Shown here piece by piece: positions 7,995 through 16,379 of a DNA stretch of 64,000 nucleotides. The notes under the pieces are model-generated. The model was not told the origin of the DNA. It ran no database searches and worked only from the letters and a program-made list of their open reading frames with translations. How positions within the stretch are numbered: position 1 is the first letter of the stretch; each line of letters opens with the position of its first letter. Source of the DNA: Desulfobacter sp. (GTDB lineage: Bacteria; Desulfobacterota; Desulfobacteria; Desulfobacterales; Desulfobacteraceae); assembly GCA_028768545.1 (NCBI GenBank), contig CP054838.1, positions 4,151,001-4,215,000 on the forward strand, read 5' to 3'. A program made the translations under genes and the position numbers.

Positions 7995-8439
7995 ATATTC
8001 AACCGAGTTTATCAGCCGATTTGTTGACAATGAAGTCTCAAAACAGGACCATGATGCCTTTGTCCGGCACACGGCCGGCTGCAGGGCGTGTGCACAAACA
8101 GAAGTCAAATTCAGGCAGATGGCCAAAACCTTTGACCGACATGCCCGATCCGGAGCTGCCCACATCCAAAGCCAGCTGCCCCCCATAATCCTTGAACAAA
8201 AGCCCAAAAAGACAGTTAAAATTTTGTCCGGATTTAAGCGTCCCATGGGGATCGGCCTGAGGCTGGCCTCCATCGGGGCAGCAGCTTTGATCCTTATGCT
8301 CGCGGTTTATCCCTGGTCAAAGACTCCCGGGCCCGGACCTTCGGCCATTGTAAATTCAGTTGACACCTACGGATCATCGGTTATGATCATTGAGAGTGCA
8401 AATGCCCATCATACCATTATCTGGTTTTCCGAAACCTGA
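7978..8439 (+). CDS. Membrane anti-sigma factor with zinc-binding (ZAS-like) N-terminus
   Basis: 153 aa. The N-terminal domain has ISRFVDNEVSKQDHDAFVRHTAGCRAC, giving the H-x3-C-x2-C signature of zinc-associated anti-sigma factors. One hydrophobic helix follows near residues 95-112 (LASIGAAALILMLAVYPW), then about 40 residues predicted outside the membrane. AAGGAGG at 7965-7971 fixes the start at 7978 rather than the in-frame ATG at 7960. It overlaps the sigma gene, the usual coupling for a sigma/anti-sigma pair, and presumably holds that sigma at the membrane. Confidence 0.85.
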   Translation: MAACDKYSTEFISRFVDNEVSKQDHDAFVRHTAGCRACAQTEVKFRQMAKTFDRHARSGAAHIQSQLPPIILEQKPKKTVKILSGFKRPMGIGLRLASIGAAALILMLAVYPWSKTPGPGPSAIVNSVDTYGSSVMIIESANAHHTIIWFSET

Positions 8440-8456
8440 AGACCGAGAGGAAAAAA

Positions 8457-8906
8457 ATGTATAAAGGTCTAAAATCAATCTTTGTCTGGGTCTGCCTAGT
8501 CTTTTTGATCACGACGCCTGCCCAGGCAGACCCCGTCTATAACACCCGGGTAAGGGTAATCCATGCCCGGACAGGTCCGGCACAGATTGACCCGGGTATA
8601 AAGGCTGTTGTCCGGGAAATACAACCGGTATTCAAATATACCCGTTTTAATCTTCTTAATGATAAAAAAATGATGCTGGCCCAGGGCCAGAAGGGATCTT
8701 TATTCCTTCCGGGAAACCGCAGCCTTGTTATCACCCCTGTGACCCGGAAAAAAAACAGGATTCAATATCATATCCGCATCAATGCCAAGGGAAATCCTGT
8801 ATTCCAGACCAATGTCATGCTCAAGAACCATGACAGCGTCACCATTGGGGGGCCAAAATTCAAAAAAGGGGTCTTGCTGCTCAATATTTTAGGAAGCACC
8901 CCCTAA
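8457..8906 (+). CDS. Exported protein of unknown function, sigma-operon member
   Basis: 149 aa with a signal peptide (FVWVCLVFLITTPAQA, cleavage expected before DPVYNT). The mature part is basic and beta-rich (VRVIHART, SLVITPVTRKKNRIQYHIRI, VTIGGPKFKKGVLLLNI) with no cysteine. I recognise no family. GAGAGGAAAAAA precedes the ATG, and it lies 17 bases after the anti-sigma gene, so it is probably cotranscribed and may be the envelope component sensed or deployed by the system. Confidence 0.75.
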   Translation: MYKGLKSIFVWVCLVFLITTPAQADPVYNTRVRVIHARTGPAQIDPGIKAVVREIQPVFKYTRFNLLNDKKMMLAQGQKGSLFLPGNRSLVITPVTRKKNRIQYHIRINAKGNPVFQTNVMLKNHDSVTIGGPKFKKGVLLLNILGSTP

Positions 8907-8910
8907 TCCT

Positions 8911-9966
8911 TTATTCCAGCCCCCGACGGGCCAGAAGATCAAACGCCTCCCGATTGGATCCCAAAAGGATGGAAATCCACTGGGTGGATTCATTGCCGTT
9001 CAGGGCAATTTTAACGGCCATGGTCAGGGGAACTGACAATAGCATGCCCACCGGTCCCAATACCCACCCCCAGAATGCCAGGGATAAAAAGACAACAAGC
9101 GTCGACAGGCCGATCCCCTTGCCCATAATGCGAGGCTCGACCACAGATCCCACCAGGATGTTTACCAATAAAAACCCAATCCCTGCCACCAAAGCGGACA
9201 TGGGGCCCAATTGAATCAAGGCCAGAAGAACCGCAGGCACAGCCGCAATTATAGAACCGATATTGGGTATATAATTAAGCAAAAAGGCAAATACCCCCCA
9301 CATCACCGGGTAATCCACCCCCTGAAGGGTCAGCCAGAGCGCAATAATCATCCCGGTGCCAAGACTGGTAAGGCTCTTTATGCCCAAATACCGATTAACC
9401 CCGTCCATTATCTGGGTATACTTGTCCATGCTGCCGTGTCCGTCCCTGGACAAGGCTTTGAGTTTACTTGGAAAGCCGGCCGCCTCTGACAGGATAAAAA
9501 TAAAGGTAAGAAAGACAAAAAAAGTATTGGTCAGCACCCCGCCCAAGCCGTTCAGGGTATTGGCGACCAGGCCAAGAATCCGGCCGGGGTTGAATAGGTC
9601 CGTGAGCTTATCGGCTTCAACCTCTATCCCGTAATTTGAAAGCAATTGGATCCCCTGGGACATCAGGGAAAGCAGCCGTTCCTGATACATAGGGAGGTTT
9701 TTTGAAAAATCAGCAATGGAAGATGAAACCAAAGAGACCAGAATCACCTGAGCCAGCACCACCCCGAGCATGAGTACGAGAATACTCACCAGGCTGGGAA
9801 TGCCTTTTTTCTGCATCCAATAAAGAGGAGGGGCACAGATAATGGCCAAAAAACCGGCCAGCAAAAAGGGAACCACCAGTACGGCTGCTGTTTTCATCCC
9901 GGCCACCACAACCACAAAAGCAGCGCAGCCCAAAAGAGAACTGATGCCAAAAGACGTTGATTTCAT
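8911..9966 (-). CDS. AI-2E (PerM) family membrane permease
   Basis: 351 aa with about eight hydrophobic helices, starting GISSLLGCAAFVVVVAGMKTAAVLVVPFLLAGFLAII. Family landmarks include the large hydrophilic stretch after the second helix pair and the C-terminal PNIGSIIAAVPAVLLAL and VVEPRIMGKGIGLSTLVVFLSL segments. These proteins are called AI-2E transporters but many export other small molecules or ions; substrate is unknown. It converges on the sigma operon with only 4 bases between stops. Transcribed alone from the 9967-10256 region. Confidence 0.9.
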   Translation of the reverse strand: MKSTSFGISSLLGCAAFVVVVAGMKTAAVLVVPFLLAGFLAIICAPPLYWMQKKGIPSLVSILVLMLGVVLAQVILVSLVSSSIADFSKNLPMYQERLLSLMSQGIQLLSNYGIEVEADKLTDLFNPGRILGLVANTLNGLGGVLTNTFFVFLTFIFILSEAAGFPSKLKALSRDGHGSMDKYTQIMDGVNRYLGIKSLTSLGTGMIIALWLTLQGVDYPVMWGVFAFLLNYIPNIGSIIAAVPAVLLALIQLGPMSALVAGIGFLLVNILVGSVVEPRIMGKGIGLSTLVVFLSLAFWGWVLGPVGMLLSVPLTMAVKIALNGNESTQWISILLGSNREAFDLLARRGLE

Positions 9967-10311
9967 TTTTTAACCTTTTTTCAAATTGTTTGCCCAAGGC
10001 CTCAACCCCAAGTATAATTTGGACCTTGGAACGCTGTAATTTTTTATCATACACTAAAAGCATGGCCGGTCAAAAAAAATCAGCCACAAAACATCAAATC
10101 AATTTAATATTCAGATCAATTGGGAATATTTTTTCTTAACTTTTTGATAAATTATAGGTGAAAAAAAGGGAATCATATTGACTTTATCTTCATTGCCCTT
10201 TAAAGGATGAAGGTAAATTAAACATTGGGCAGCACCACTGACAAAGAGACCGAAACTATAGCAGAGCAAACAATTACTTGAACAAGGATTTATACAACTT
10301 ATATTTTCCCC

Positions 10312-10623
10312 ATGAGATATTCATCAGATTTACGCAAACGCGTTATAGATTTTGTAGAAAATGGAGGAAGCAAGACGGAAGCTGCCAGTCAGTTTAATGT
10401 ATCCCGTGGAAGTGTTCACAACTGGACGTCTGCCGAAGATGGTTTGTCATACAAGAAACCCGGTCCAAAAGGACCACGAAGTTTGGATCTGGAAGCTTTG
10501 CGCCTCCATGTGGAGACAAATGATGACATGACACAATCGGAAAGGGCGCAGCATTTCGGAGTATCCCGTGCCTGTATCTGGTATAATATGAAACAACTCG
10601 GAATCACTCGAAAAAAAAGATGA
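10312..10623 (+). CDS. IS630 OrfA, helix-turn-helix part of the transposase
   Basis: 103 aa: MRYSSDLRKRVIDFVENGGS, then a helix-turn-helix (KTEAASQFNVSRGSVHNW) and a second HTH (SERAQHFGVSRACIWYNMKQLG). This is the DNA-binding half of an IS630 transposase. The last codons run through eight A's (10611-10618), and OrfB is open in the -1 frame with an ATG at 10620 overlapping the OrfA stop. That arrangement fits programmed frameshifting or coupled reinitiation. Confidence 0.85.
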   Translation: MRYSSDLRKRVIDFVENGGSKTEAASQFNVSRGSVHNWTSAEDGLSYKKPGPKGPRSLDLEALRLHVETNDDMTQSERAQHFGVSRACIWYNMKQLGITRKKR

Positions 10624-10645
10624 CGGGATACAGGGAGCGAAGCGA

Positions 10646-10722
10646 CAGCAAAAGAAAGGCATATCTTCGTCTTCGTGAACGTTATGTACGTCGTTGCAAA
10701 ACGTTTGTTTATGTTGATGAAA
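10646..10722 (+). repeat. 77-bp direct repeat, left copy (IS630 orfB segment)
   Basis: Identical to 12051-12127. The left copy ends one base before the left end of IS256 copy 1. The first 9 bases, CAGCAAAAG, also occur inside every IS256 copy near the right end, which marks the rearrangement junction. Confidence 0.9.
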
Positions 10723-10723
10723 A

Positions 10724-12059
10724 GAGGGCGTTCAAAATTCTGTGTCAGTTGAATCAAAGCTGATATACTCAGCTAAATAAGGAGAACTGACATGACCGAA
10801 GAAAACACCGAATTTGATTTTCAAAAAGCCCTTAAAGGCATCCAGGAAGGTAAACCCTTCACAGGTAAGGGCGGCGTCCTTACATCATTAATCAAAAATC
10901 TTGCTGAAGCTGCTCTTGAAGGAGAGTTGGAGTCCCATCTCGGGCAGGAAGTTTCTGCCAACCGCCGTAATGGAAAAAGCAAAAAGACCATTAAATCCCT
11001 GGATGGTAAATTTGAGCTGGAAACCCCGCGTGACAGGGCCGGAACCTTCTCTCCACAGATCGTCAAAAAACATCAGACAACGCTCAGCGATGAAATTGAA
11101 AGAAAGATAATAGCCCTTTACGGCCTGGGCATGAGTTATAATGATATGGCTTCCCATTTACAGGAAATCTATGGACTTGAGATTTCAAATGCCACTCTGA
11201 GCACCATTACCGATAAAATCATCCATACCGTCAAAGAATGGCAGGCCAGGCCGTTGGAAAATGTGTACCCAATCGTATGGCTTGATGCCATACATTATAA
11301 AGTACGAGAAAACGGAAAGGTCGGCAGCAAGGCCGTTTACACAATTCTTGGGGTGAATATCGAGGGCCGCAAAGAGGTTCTTGGGCTGTACATATCCGAG
11401 AATGAGGGTGCGAACTTCTGGCTGCAGGTGTTAACAGACCTTTCAAACCGAGGGGTAAAAGATATCCTGATTGCCTGTGTTGATGGTCTAAAAGGTTTTC
11501 CCGAGGCCATTGAGACCATATTCCCGGACACAGAAGTTCAACTCTGCGTAGTCCACCAGATCCGAAATTCATTGAAATACGTTGGTTCCAAAAATAAAAA
11601 GGAATTTATGGCAGATCTAAAACGTGTTTATAAAGCGGTCAATAAGGATCTGGCCGAAGAAGAACTGGATATCTTGGAAAATAAATGGAATGACAAATAC
11701 CCGATTGTGATAAAATCCTGGCGGAACAACTGGGAACGCCTCAGTCATTTCTTTAAATATCCAGAAGAGATTCGACGGATAATATACACCACAAATACCA
11801 TTGAGGCTGTGCATCGACAGTTTCGAAAACTGACCAAAACAAAGGGATCATTTCCGAACCAGGACAGCCTGTTAAAGCTGCTTTACATGGGGATCCAGAA
11901 CGCCAGTAAAAAATGGACAATGCCGATTCAAAATTGGTCACTGACAATTTCCCAGTTGGCAATTTTCTTTGAAGGCCGGCTGGATAAAGAGCTGGGAATT
12001 TTATAGGGATTTATTTACAGATGGAAAAGATGGTTCCAGGAACTCCACTCCAGCAAAAG
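10724..12059 (+). mobile_element. IS256-family element, copy 1, right end truncated
   Basis: The left end GAGGGCGTTCAAAATTCTG is intact. The right 115 bases found in copies 2-4 are missing: the element stops at CAGCAAAAG (12051-12059) and IS630 sequence follows directly. The transposase gene is still whole. Without a right terminal repeat it should not transpose by itself. Confidence 0.9.
10792..12006 (+). CDS. IS256-family transposase (copy 1)
   Basis: 404 aa, one residue longer than the other copies because a G-to-T change turns the TGA stop into TTA, so it ends LGIL. The mutator-type DDE residues are D165 (WLDAIHYK), D231 (CVDGLKGF) and E338 (NTIEAVHRQF), with CVVHQIRNS between. It also has Glu rather than Lys at residue 77 (FELETP). 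AAGGAG precedes the ATG. A 6-bp inverted repeat AGCTGA/TCAGCT lies just before the ribosome site in all copies. Confidence 0.95.
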   Translation: MTEENTEFDFQKALKGIQEGKPFTGKGGVLTSLIKNLAEAALEGELESHLGQEVSANRRNGKSKKTIKSLDGKFELETPRDRAGTFSPQIVKKHQTTLSDEIERKIIALYGLGMSYNDMASHLQEIYGLEISNATLSTITDKIIHTVKEWQARPLENVYPIVWLDAIHYKVRENGKVGSKAVYTILGVNIEGRKEVLGLYISENEGANFWLQVLTDLSNRGVKDILIACVDGLKGFPEAIETIFPDTEVQLCVVHQIRNSLKYVGSKNKKEFMADLKRVYKAVNKDLAEEELDILENKWNDKYPIVIKSWRNNWERLSHFFKYPEEIRRIIYTTNTIEAVHRQFRKLTKTKGSFPNQDSLLKLLYMGIQNASKKWTMPIQNWSLTISQLAIFFEGRLDKELGIL

Positions 12060-12127
12060 AAAGGCATATCTTCGTCTTCGTGAACGTTATGTACGTCGTT
12101 GCAAAACGTTTGTTTATGTTGATGAAA
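12051..12127 (+). repeat. 77-bp direct repeat, right copy
   Basis: Identical to 10646-10722. Its first 9 bases are shared with the truncated right side of IS256 copy 1, so the junction can be drawn anywhere in CAGCAAAAG. Confidence 0.9.
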
Positions 12128-12178
12128 GCGGCTTTTCGCCTTATACAACCCGTCGCTATGGATATGCTCTCAAAGGGC

Positions 12179-13629
12179 GAGGGCGTTCAAAATTCTGTGT
12201 CAGTTGAATGAAAGCTGATATACTCAGCTAAATAAGGAGAACTGACATGACCGAAGAAAACACCGAATTTGATTTTCAAAAAGCCCTTAAAGGCATCCAG
12301 GAAGGTAAACCCTTCACAGGTAAGGGCGGCGTCCTTACATCATTAATCAAAAATCTTGCTGAAGCTGCTCTTGAAGGAGAGTTGGAGTCCCATCTCGGGC
12401 AGGAAGTTTCTGCCAACCGCCGTAATGGAAAAAGCAAAAAGACCATTAAATCCCTGGATGGTAAATTTGAGCTAAAAACCCCGCGTGACAGGGCCGGAAC
12501 CTTCTCTCCACAGATCGTCAAAAAACATCAGACAACGCTCAGCGATGAAATTGAAAGAAAGATAATAGCCCTTTACGGCCTGGGCATGAGTTATAATGAT
12601 ATGGCTTCCCATTTACAGGAAATCTATGGACTTGAGATTTCAAATGCCACTCTGAGCACCATTACCGATAAAATCATCCATACCGTCAAAGAATGGCAGG
12701 CCAGGCCGTTGGAAAATGTGTACCCAATCGTATGGCTTGATGCCATACATTATAAAGTACGAGAAAACGGAAAGGTCGGCAGCAAAGCCGTTTACACAAT
12801 TCTTGGGGTGAATATCGAGGGCCGCAAAGAGGTTCTTGGGCTGTACATATCCGAGAATGAGGGTGCGAACTTCTGGCTGCAGGTGTTAACAGACCTTTCA
12901 AACCGAGGGGTAAAAGATATCCTGATTGCCTGTGTTGATGGTCTAAAAGGTTTTCCCGAGGCCATTGAGACCATATTCCCGGACACAGAAGTTCAACTCT
13001 GCGTAGTCCACCAGATCCGAAATTCATTGAAATACGTTGGTTCCAAAAATAAAAAGGAATTTATGGCAGATCTAAAACGTGTTTATAAAGCGGTCAATAA
13101 GGATCTGGCCGAAGAAGAACTGGATATCTTGGAAAATAAATGGAATGACAAATACCCGATTGTGATAAAATCCTGGCGGAACAACTGGGAACGCCTCAGT
13201 CATTTCTTTAAATATCCAGAAGAGATTCGACGGATAATATACACCACAAATACCATTGAGGCTGTGCATCGACAGTTTCGAAAACTGACCAAAACAAAGG
13301 GATCATTCCCGAACCAGGACAGCCTGTTAAAACTGCTTTACATGGGGATCCAGAACGCCAGTAAAAAATGGACAATGCCGATTCAAAATTGGTCACTGAC
13401 AATTTCCCAGTTGGCAATTTTCTTTGAAGGCCGGCTGGATAAAGAGCTGGGAATTTGATAGGGATTTATTTACAGATGGAAAAGATGGTTCCAGGAACTC
13501 CGCTCCAGCAAAAGTCAACTCCTCCGACGTGGCTGATTGAAGGCCCATTCTCGGACCTGACTTTTACTTCCGCTGGCGCTGAGGCAGATCCGGGAACCGA
13601 AACCGTGACACAGAATTCTGAACATTCCC
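12179..13629 (+). mobile_element. IS256-family element, copy 2, complete
   Basis: 1451 bp with terminal inverted repeats (left GAGGGCGTTCAAAATTCTG; right ends CAGAATTCTGAACATTCCC). Flanked by a perfect 8-bp target duplication CAAAGGGC (12171-12178 and 13630-13637) inside IS630 orfB. Joining the flanks restores the IS630 frame. Confidence 0.95.
12247..13458 (+). CDS. IS256-family transposase (copy 2)
   Basis: 403 aa, complete, with D165, D231 and E338 of the mutator-type DDE fold. It differs from copy 1 at a handful of positions (for example Lys77), so these are not freshly duplicated copies of each other. The 170 bases after the stop up to the element end hold no convincing gene. Confidence 0.95.
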   Translation: MTEENTEFDFQKALKGIQEGKPFTGKGGVLTSLIKNLAEAALEGELESHLGQEVSANRRNGKSKKTIKSLDGKFELKTPRDRAGTFSPQIVKKHQTTLSDEIERKIIALYGLGMSYNDMASHLQEIYGLEISNATLSTITDKIIHTVKEWQARPLENVYPIVWLDAIHYKVRENGKVGSKAVYTILGVNIEGRKEVLGLYISENEGANFWLQVLTDLSNRGVKDILIACVDGLKGFPEAIETIFPDTEVQLCVVHQIRNSLKYVGSKNKKEFMADLKRVYKAVNKDLAEEELDILENKWNDKYPIVIKSWRNNWERLSHFFKYPEEIRRIIYTTNTIEAVHRQFRKLTKTKGSFPNQDSLLKLLYMGIQNASKKWTMPIQNWSLTISQLAIFFEGRLDKELGI

Positions 13630-14040
13630 CAAAGGGCAGCGTGTTCATGGTTTGATTGCAGGAACAAAGCACCCTCGAACGTCTTTGATTGCTGCCCGCA
13701 TCGAATATAGTTTTGAAGAACCATTTTTGTTTCAGGGAACATGCAATGCGGATATCTTTAATGCTTGGATCGAACACCAGTTGAGTCCACATCTGAACGA
13801 TAATCATGTCGTTGTGATGGATAACGCATCCTTCCACAAGGGCGAAGAAACCAAATATTTGATAGAAAGAACTGGTGCAGCTCTTTTGTTTTTGCCCCCG
13901 TATTCACCGGATCTCAATCCGATTGAACACGATTTTGCGGCCCTAAAAACCATCCGTGAATACAATGAAAACGAAACGATTGATGAGATTATCAGGATGT
14001 ATAAATAATTATCGGTATTGCTATAATTCAGGACAGAATC

Positions 14041-14973
14041 ATGGCAATCCCAAAGGCATTAATCGACCGTCTGAAAAAAAACGAAGAAATTGCAAAAAAA
14101 TTCACCGAGATTGAAGTCAGTATCCTCTCAATCCTAAATTTCAACGATTTTTTTGAACGTCTCCTATGGGAAATTTCTAAAAAATTTTCCATCCCTTATA
14201 TTTGGATATCCATCATCAAGGAAAGCCGCATTGCAGATCAGCTTAAAAATATCAAAGAGTCTGAACTGCTAATGAGATCCACGGCATTTGTGGATAAACA
14301 GGCCTTTATTTCAATCATTAACAATCAGTTGACCCCTTGCCTGGCCAATGAAAACTTAGGGATCTACGATACCCTGATGCCCGAAATCTCAAATTATGCA
14401 ATCGGCTCCATTGCCATTGCCCCCATCACTCTGGACGGGGAGATTGTGGGCAGCATCAACCAGGCAGATATTGATCCGTTGCGCTTTGAACCGGGGATTG
14501 ATACCTCTTTGCTTGAACAATTGGCTTTAAAAGTCTCACTTTGCCTTTCCAATGTAACCGCCCATGAACAATTAAAATTCATGGCTTTTCATGATCCGCT
14601 CACAGGCCTGCTCAACCGCGGCGTCATGGAAAGAATCCTTGATCGGGAATTCCTGCGGGCCCAAAGGTATAAAACAGATCTCTCCCTTTTATTCCTCGAT
14701 CTGGATAAATTTAAAACCATTAATGATACAGCAGGACATGATACAGGGGATATGGCCCTATGCCTTGCCGCAGAGACCCTGACCCGGTTGAAACGGGATT
14801 CAGATATCGTGGCAAGATTTGCAGGTGACGAATTCGTCGTTATCCTGCCCTCCACCGGCAGGACCCAGGCAGAAAAATATATCAACCGGGTGACCCAGGA
14901 TATGCTCAAGACGGCTGACCAATTGCTCTACAAAGCCAAAAGAGGCAAAAATAAAGACAGCCATAGGGTGTGA
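14041..14973 (+). CDS. Diguanylate-cyclase-like protein with degenerate GGDEF domain
   Basis: 310 aa. Residues 1 to about 175 resemble a DUF484/GAF-like sensor region. A GGDEF domain begins at LKFMAFHDPLTGLLNR and includes LLFLDLDKFKTINDTAGHDTGD and a signature site reading AGDEF. After AEKYINRV the sequence jumps to TQDMLKTADQLLYKAKRGKNK: roughly 30-35 residues, including the usual SIGVA strand, are absent although the frame is kept. Cyclase activity is therefore doubtful. IS630 ends 17 bases before its ATG, and ISAs1 begins right after its stop. Confidence 0.8.
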   Translation: MAIPKALIDRLKKNEEIAKKFTEIEVSILSILNFNDFFERLLWEISKKFSIPYIWISIIKESRIADQLKNIKESELLMRSTAFVDKQAFISIINNQLTPCLANENLGIYDTLMPEISNYAIGSIAIAPITLDGEIVGSINQADIDPLRFEPGIDTSLLEQLALKVSLCLSNVTAHEQLKFMAFHDPLTGLLNRGVMERILDREFLRAQRYKTDLSLLFLDLDKFKTINDTAGHDTGDMALCLAAETLTRLKRDSDIVARFAGDEFVVILPSTGRTQAEKYINRVTQDMLKTADQLLYKAKRGKNKDSHRV

Positions 14974-15051
14974 ATCTCAGGGTCATCGCATGTAACTTTT
15001 ATTAAGATTCGTCCTTACCCGGCTGGAATAGGTGAGGGGGATTCCGTTAAA

Positions 15052-15080
15052 TCTTAAGCGGTCGTCCTGACCGCTTAAGA
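15052..15080. repeat. 12-bp perfect hairpin inside the ISAs1 left region
   Basis: TCTTAAGCGGTC, a 5-base loop, then GACCGCTTAAGA. It lies in the 280-base non-coding left part of ISAs1, where no other feature is evident. No T run follows, so it may block read-through translation or transcription into the transposase rather than act as a standard terminator. Confidence 0.7.
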
Positions 15081-15260
15081 AGCGGAAATGATCGGACCTA
15101 TGCCGTCCTGGCGGGCCGCTCATTTACGCCACTCCACCCCCTTCACCCTATCCCAGCCTGGCTCTCCTGGCTTGCTATAGTATATGAGCATCGAACAAAA
15201 TTTTCCTAGACATCGCTGCACAGATACGATATATATGGCAATAAACACAAGGAGTTGCCA

Positions 15261-16379
15261 ATGAACGAAAAAAAATCTCTTGAAACTTTTTTTGACAATA
15301 TTCAGGACCCCAGACACCACAATAAGCTTCATAATTTAATTGATGTCGTCATCATCGCAATTTGTGCGGTAGTTGCTGGCGCAGACACTTATGAGCAAAT
15401 TGAAAACTTTGGCAAAAAGAGAAAAAGGTGGTTGTCAAAATTTCTAAGCCTTCCCCATGGGATACCCTCCCATGACACCTTTGGCAGAATTTTTGAAAGG
15501 ATGAACCCGAATGAATTTCAGAGCAGTTTTATGCACTGGGTTCAGTCGGTTGCAAAGATGACCAAAGGTCAAGTCATTGCAATCGACGGCAAAACTCTAA
15601 GGCGTTCACACGATACCTCCAATGATAAGAAAGCCATTCATATGATCAGTGCGTGGGCTTCGTCTAATAAAGTGGTTTTAGGGCAATTAAAAACCGAAGA
15701 AAAATCAAATGAAATTACGGCCATTCCAAATCTTTTAAAACTTTTAGATATCTCGGGCTGCATTATAACCATTGATGCCATGGGCACTCAAAAGAAAATC
15801 GCTGAAACCATAATAAACAAAGGGTGTGACTATGTCCTTGCCCTGAAAGAAAATCATAAAACCTTGCATGATGAAGCGGTACTTTTTTTCAATAAAATGG
15901 AAGAAATGAAAAATCAGGGGTACCAGTTTAATGAACAGACCAGTGTTGACGGAGGGCACGGTCGAGTCGAAACGCGCAGGGCTGTGATAACCTCTGATAT
16001 TGATTGGTTTGAAGATAAAAAAAGTTGGAAAGGTTTGAAAAGTATTGGAATGATTGAATCCACCCGGGAAATGGACGGCCAGATCAGTCATGAAAAGCGA
16101 TATTATATATCGAGCCTGGATAGCGACCCCAATATTTTTGGTAATGCTGTCAGGAGGCATTGGGGAATTGAAAATTCAGTGCATTGGGTATTGGATATTG
16201 CGTTCCGTGAAGACGAAAGCAGAGTCAGAAAGGGGAACTCTCCTGAGAATTTTGCAGCGATTCGGCACATTGCATTAAATTTATTACGGAACAATAAGAC
16301 ATTTAAAGGGAGTGTAAAAACCAAAAGGTTGAATGCTGCTATGGATATCAAATATCTGGAGGAAGTTATGTTTGGATGA
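15261..16379 (+). CDS. ISAs1-family transposase (H-repeat-associated protein type)
   Basis: 372 aa. Typical features are the N-terminal FDNIQDPRHHNKLHNLIDVVIIAICAV, the GQVIAIDGKTLRRS block holding an acidic catalytic residue, TIDAMGTQKKIAETII with a second, and HWGIENSVHWVLDIAFREDESR containing the conserved glutamate. AAGGAG sits 7 bases before the chosen ATG at 15261. It appears complete. Confidence 0.95.
   Translation: MNEKKSLETFFDNIQDPRHHNKLHNLIDVVIIAICAVVAGADTYEQIENFGKKRKRWLSKFLSLPHGIPSHDTFGRIFERMNPNEFQSSFMHWVQSVAKMTKGQVIAIDGKTLRRSHDTSNDKKAIHMISAWASSNKVVLGQLKTEEKSNEITAIPNLLKLLDISGCIITIDAMGTQKKIAETIINKGCDYVLALKENHKTLHDEAVLFFNKMEEMKNQGYQFNEQTSVDGGHGRVETRRAVITSDIDWFEDKKSWKGLKSIGMIESTREMDGQISHEKRYYISSLDSDPNIFGNAVRRHWGIENSVHWVLDIAFREDESRVRKGNSPENFAAIRHIALNLLRNNKTFKGSVKTKRLNAAMDIKYLEEVMFG

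Larger units (their letters stand above)
10620..14008 (+). pseudogene. IS630 OrfB (DDE catalytic part), interrupted
   Basis: The first part reads from ATG 10620 through RERYVRRCKTFVYVDE (first catalytic D in YVDES). It is cut at 10722 by IS256 copy 1, resumes at 12051-12178 (DESGFSPYTTRRYGYALKG), is cut again by copy 2, and ends with 13630-14008: GLIAGTKHPRTSLI, the second D in VVVMDNASFHKG, and the E in PPYSPDLNPIEHDF. All three catalytic positions exist but not in one reading frame, so the transposase is dead. Confidence 0.88.
10259..14023 (+). mobile_element. IS630-family element interrupted by two IS256 copies
   Basis: Ends are TAGCAGAGCAAACAATTA (from 10259) and the inverted, partly matching sequence ending GGTATTGCTA (14023). 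Both are flanked by TA, the IS630 target. Removing the inserts and the 77-bp duplication leaves about 0.9 kb: 10259-10722, 12128-12178 and 13638-14023. It sits 17 bases before the ATG of the GGDEF gene, leaving that gene's ribosome site in place but removing its original upstream DNA. Confidence 0.85.

Noticed and set aside
9967..10256. Gene in the gap between the PerM gene and IS630
   Set aside because: The 290 bases are AT-rich and contain only very short ORFs; they probably hold promoters for the PerM gene and formerly for the GGDEF gene.
10259..13629. IS256 copies 1 and 2 as a composite transposon
   Set aside because: Copy 1 lacks its right end and the DNA between them is only a 120-base IS630 piece with no cargo gene.
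13455..13655. Short ORF at the right end of IS256 (also seen in copies 3 and 4)
   Set aside because: It simply crosses the terminal repeat and changes with the flanking DNA; no ribosome site and no family resemblance.
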